A DNA stretch of 9,278 bases from Gammaproteobacteria bacterium (GTDB lineage Bacteria > Pseudomonadota > Gammaproteobacteria > DAOWEP01): contig DAOWEP010000051.1 of the NCBI GenBank assembly GCA_030638455.1, positions 1 through 9,278 on the forward strand, given 5' to 3'. The notes beneath the pieces were generated by a model that did no database searches, had not been told where the DNA came from, and saw only the letters and a program-made list of their open reading frames with translations. Shown here piece by piece: positions 8,708 to 9,278 of this stretch. Position 1 is the stretch's first letter; each line of letters starts with the position of its first letter. The translations under genes and the position numbers were made by a program.

Positions 8708-8875
8708 ATAGTCTTTGGGCTTCTTTTTATTGTGATTGTGCTTTTAATATAAACCAGCTACTACAGTCCAGCGGTGTCGATTAAAACGCGTTTAGTGTAC
8801 AGTGTTTTTTATCTAAATTCACATGCAAGATTAACTTTTTTTAAAATATAAAATTAACCTTATGGGCGTAGAAAG
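8708..8875. promoter_or_regulatory. Divergent smc/queF promoter region
   Basis: This 168-base AT-rich gap must hold the starts of transcription for both smc and queF. For queF, TATAAA at 8847-8852 on the plus strand is a candidate -10 box, flanked by two copies of ATTAAC (8830-8835 and 8853-8858); it would give a very short leader. For smc, TATATT read on the minus strand at 8746-8751 is a candidate -10. Neither has a good -35 at standard spacing. I looked for a preQ1 riboswitch before queF and saw no convincing C-rich stem-loop plus A-rich tail; the candidate leader is also too short for one. Confidence 0.4.
8784..8793. repeat. 10-base perfect palindrome AAACGCGTTT
   Basis: A perfect palindrome lies in the middle of the smc/queF gap, followed immediately by a tandem pair AGTGT (8794-8798) and AGTGT (8801-8805). 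Symmetric elements between divergent promoters often bind dimeric regulators, but the length is within what chance can produce and I recognise no known operator. Confidence 0.45.
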
Positions 8876-9265
8876 ATGAGCACTAAACCCTCAAAACAAC
8901 TGGAAACCTTTGAAAATCCACAATTAGATATAGATTACACAATCCGGATAGAAACCCCGGAATTCACCTGCCTGTGCCCAAAAACAGGACAACCCGATTT
9001 TGCGACCATCCATATTGAATACGTCCCGGACAAGCTCTGTATTGAACTAAAATCCTTCAAGCTCTATATCTGGGCATTCAGGGATGAAGGTGCCTTCCAT
9101 GAAGCCGTCACCAACCAGATCCTGGATGACCTTTGTAAGGCCTGCCAACCACGCTTCATGCGGATTTCTGCAGATTTCAATGTTCGCGGAGGCGTCTACA
9201 CCACAGTGGTTGCCGAACACCGCGATCCTGACTGGCAACCCCAGCCAGCGGTCTCCCTGCCTTAG
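8876..9265 (+). CDS. queF: NADPH-dependent 7-cyano-7-deazaguanine reductase QueF (short type)
   Basis: Reduces the nitrile of preQ0 to the aminomethyl group of preQ1 with two NADPH, the committed step towards queuosine at the tRNA wobble base; cytoplasmic. At 129 residues it belongs to the single-domain YkvM-like class of the tunnelling fold, not the roughly 280-residue two-module type of Escherichia coli. The nucleophile Cys34 lies in CLCPKTGQPDF with the partner Asp41. The QueF signature E-L-K-S-F-K-L-Y (57-64), which serves NADPH binding, and FHE (74-76), whose glutamate contacts substrate, are both present; DFNVRGG follows near the C-terminus. The family is thus clear and the active site complete. 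The ATG is preceded by a purine-rich GTAGAAAG placed unusually close. It is transcribed away from smc and no other queuosine gene is in the window. The stop lies 13 bases from the window end, so a downstream partner cannot be assessed. Confidence 0.97.
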   Translation: MSTKPSKQLETFENPQLDIDYTIRIETPEFTCLCPKTGQPDFATIHIEYVPDKLCIELKSFKLYIWAFRDEGAFHEAVTNQILDDLCKACQPRFMRISADFNVRGGVYTTVVAEHRDPDWQPQPAVSLP

Positions 9266-9278
9266 CATGCCATAGAGC

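Noticed and set aside
8794..8875. preQ1 riboswitch upstream of queF
   Set aside because: A preQ1-I aptamer needs a short GC-containing stem-loop with a C-rich loop and an A-rich tail; this stretch is nearly all A/T and shows no such fold by eye.
9047..9268. Minus-strand open frame opposite queF
   Set aside because: queF has complete catalytic motifs in the plus frame; the antisense translation has no recognisable features.

Overview
The window looks like a chromosomal housekeeping segment from a free-living-type gammaproteobacterium outside the enteric group. The evidence is the cluster smc - zipA - ligA. ZipA is essentially a gammaproteobacterial division protein, and here it sits beside a true SMC ATPase rather than the MukB that enterics use. 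This arrangement is familiar from non-enteric lineages (pseudomonad-, xanthomonad-, Chromatiales- or Thiotrichales-like genomes). I cannot place the genus from sequence alone. Base composition is moderate, with clearly AT-rich gaps between genes.

Layout from right to left along the minus strand: smc (8707-5195, chromosome condensation and segregation), zipA (5079-4216, membrane anchor of the FtsZ ring), ligA (4168-2156, NAD+-dependent DNA ligase) and, after an AT-rich gap of about 130 bases, a membrane-bound PAS-GGDEF-EAL protein of cyclic-di-GMP turnover (2027-108). The first three genes are co-directional with short gaps (115 and 47 bases), and I see no terminator between them. They are probably one transcription unit linking chromosome organisation, cell division and DNA joining. 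The c-di-GMP gene has its own candidate -10 box and is probably a separate, more variable addition downstream of ligA. On the plus strand, queF (8876-9265) is divergent from smc across a 168-base gap. It encodes the short, single-domain preQ0 reductase of queuosine synthesis. Bases 1-107 are AT-rich and contain nothing I can name; no hairpin terminator is visible there.

All five proteins look intact, with every diagnostic catalytic or binding motif I could check in place. I found no mobile element, tRNA, rRNA, CRISPR array or phage gene, and no convincing undescribed system. The points most worth a second look are modest: a c-di-GMP enzyme with both active sites and the inhibitory site preserved, its four cysteines near the membrane hairpin, a short-type QueF in a ZipA-bearing lineage, small symmetric elements between smc and queF, and an eight-A run at the start of ligA.
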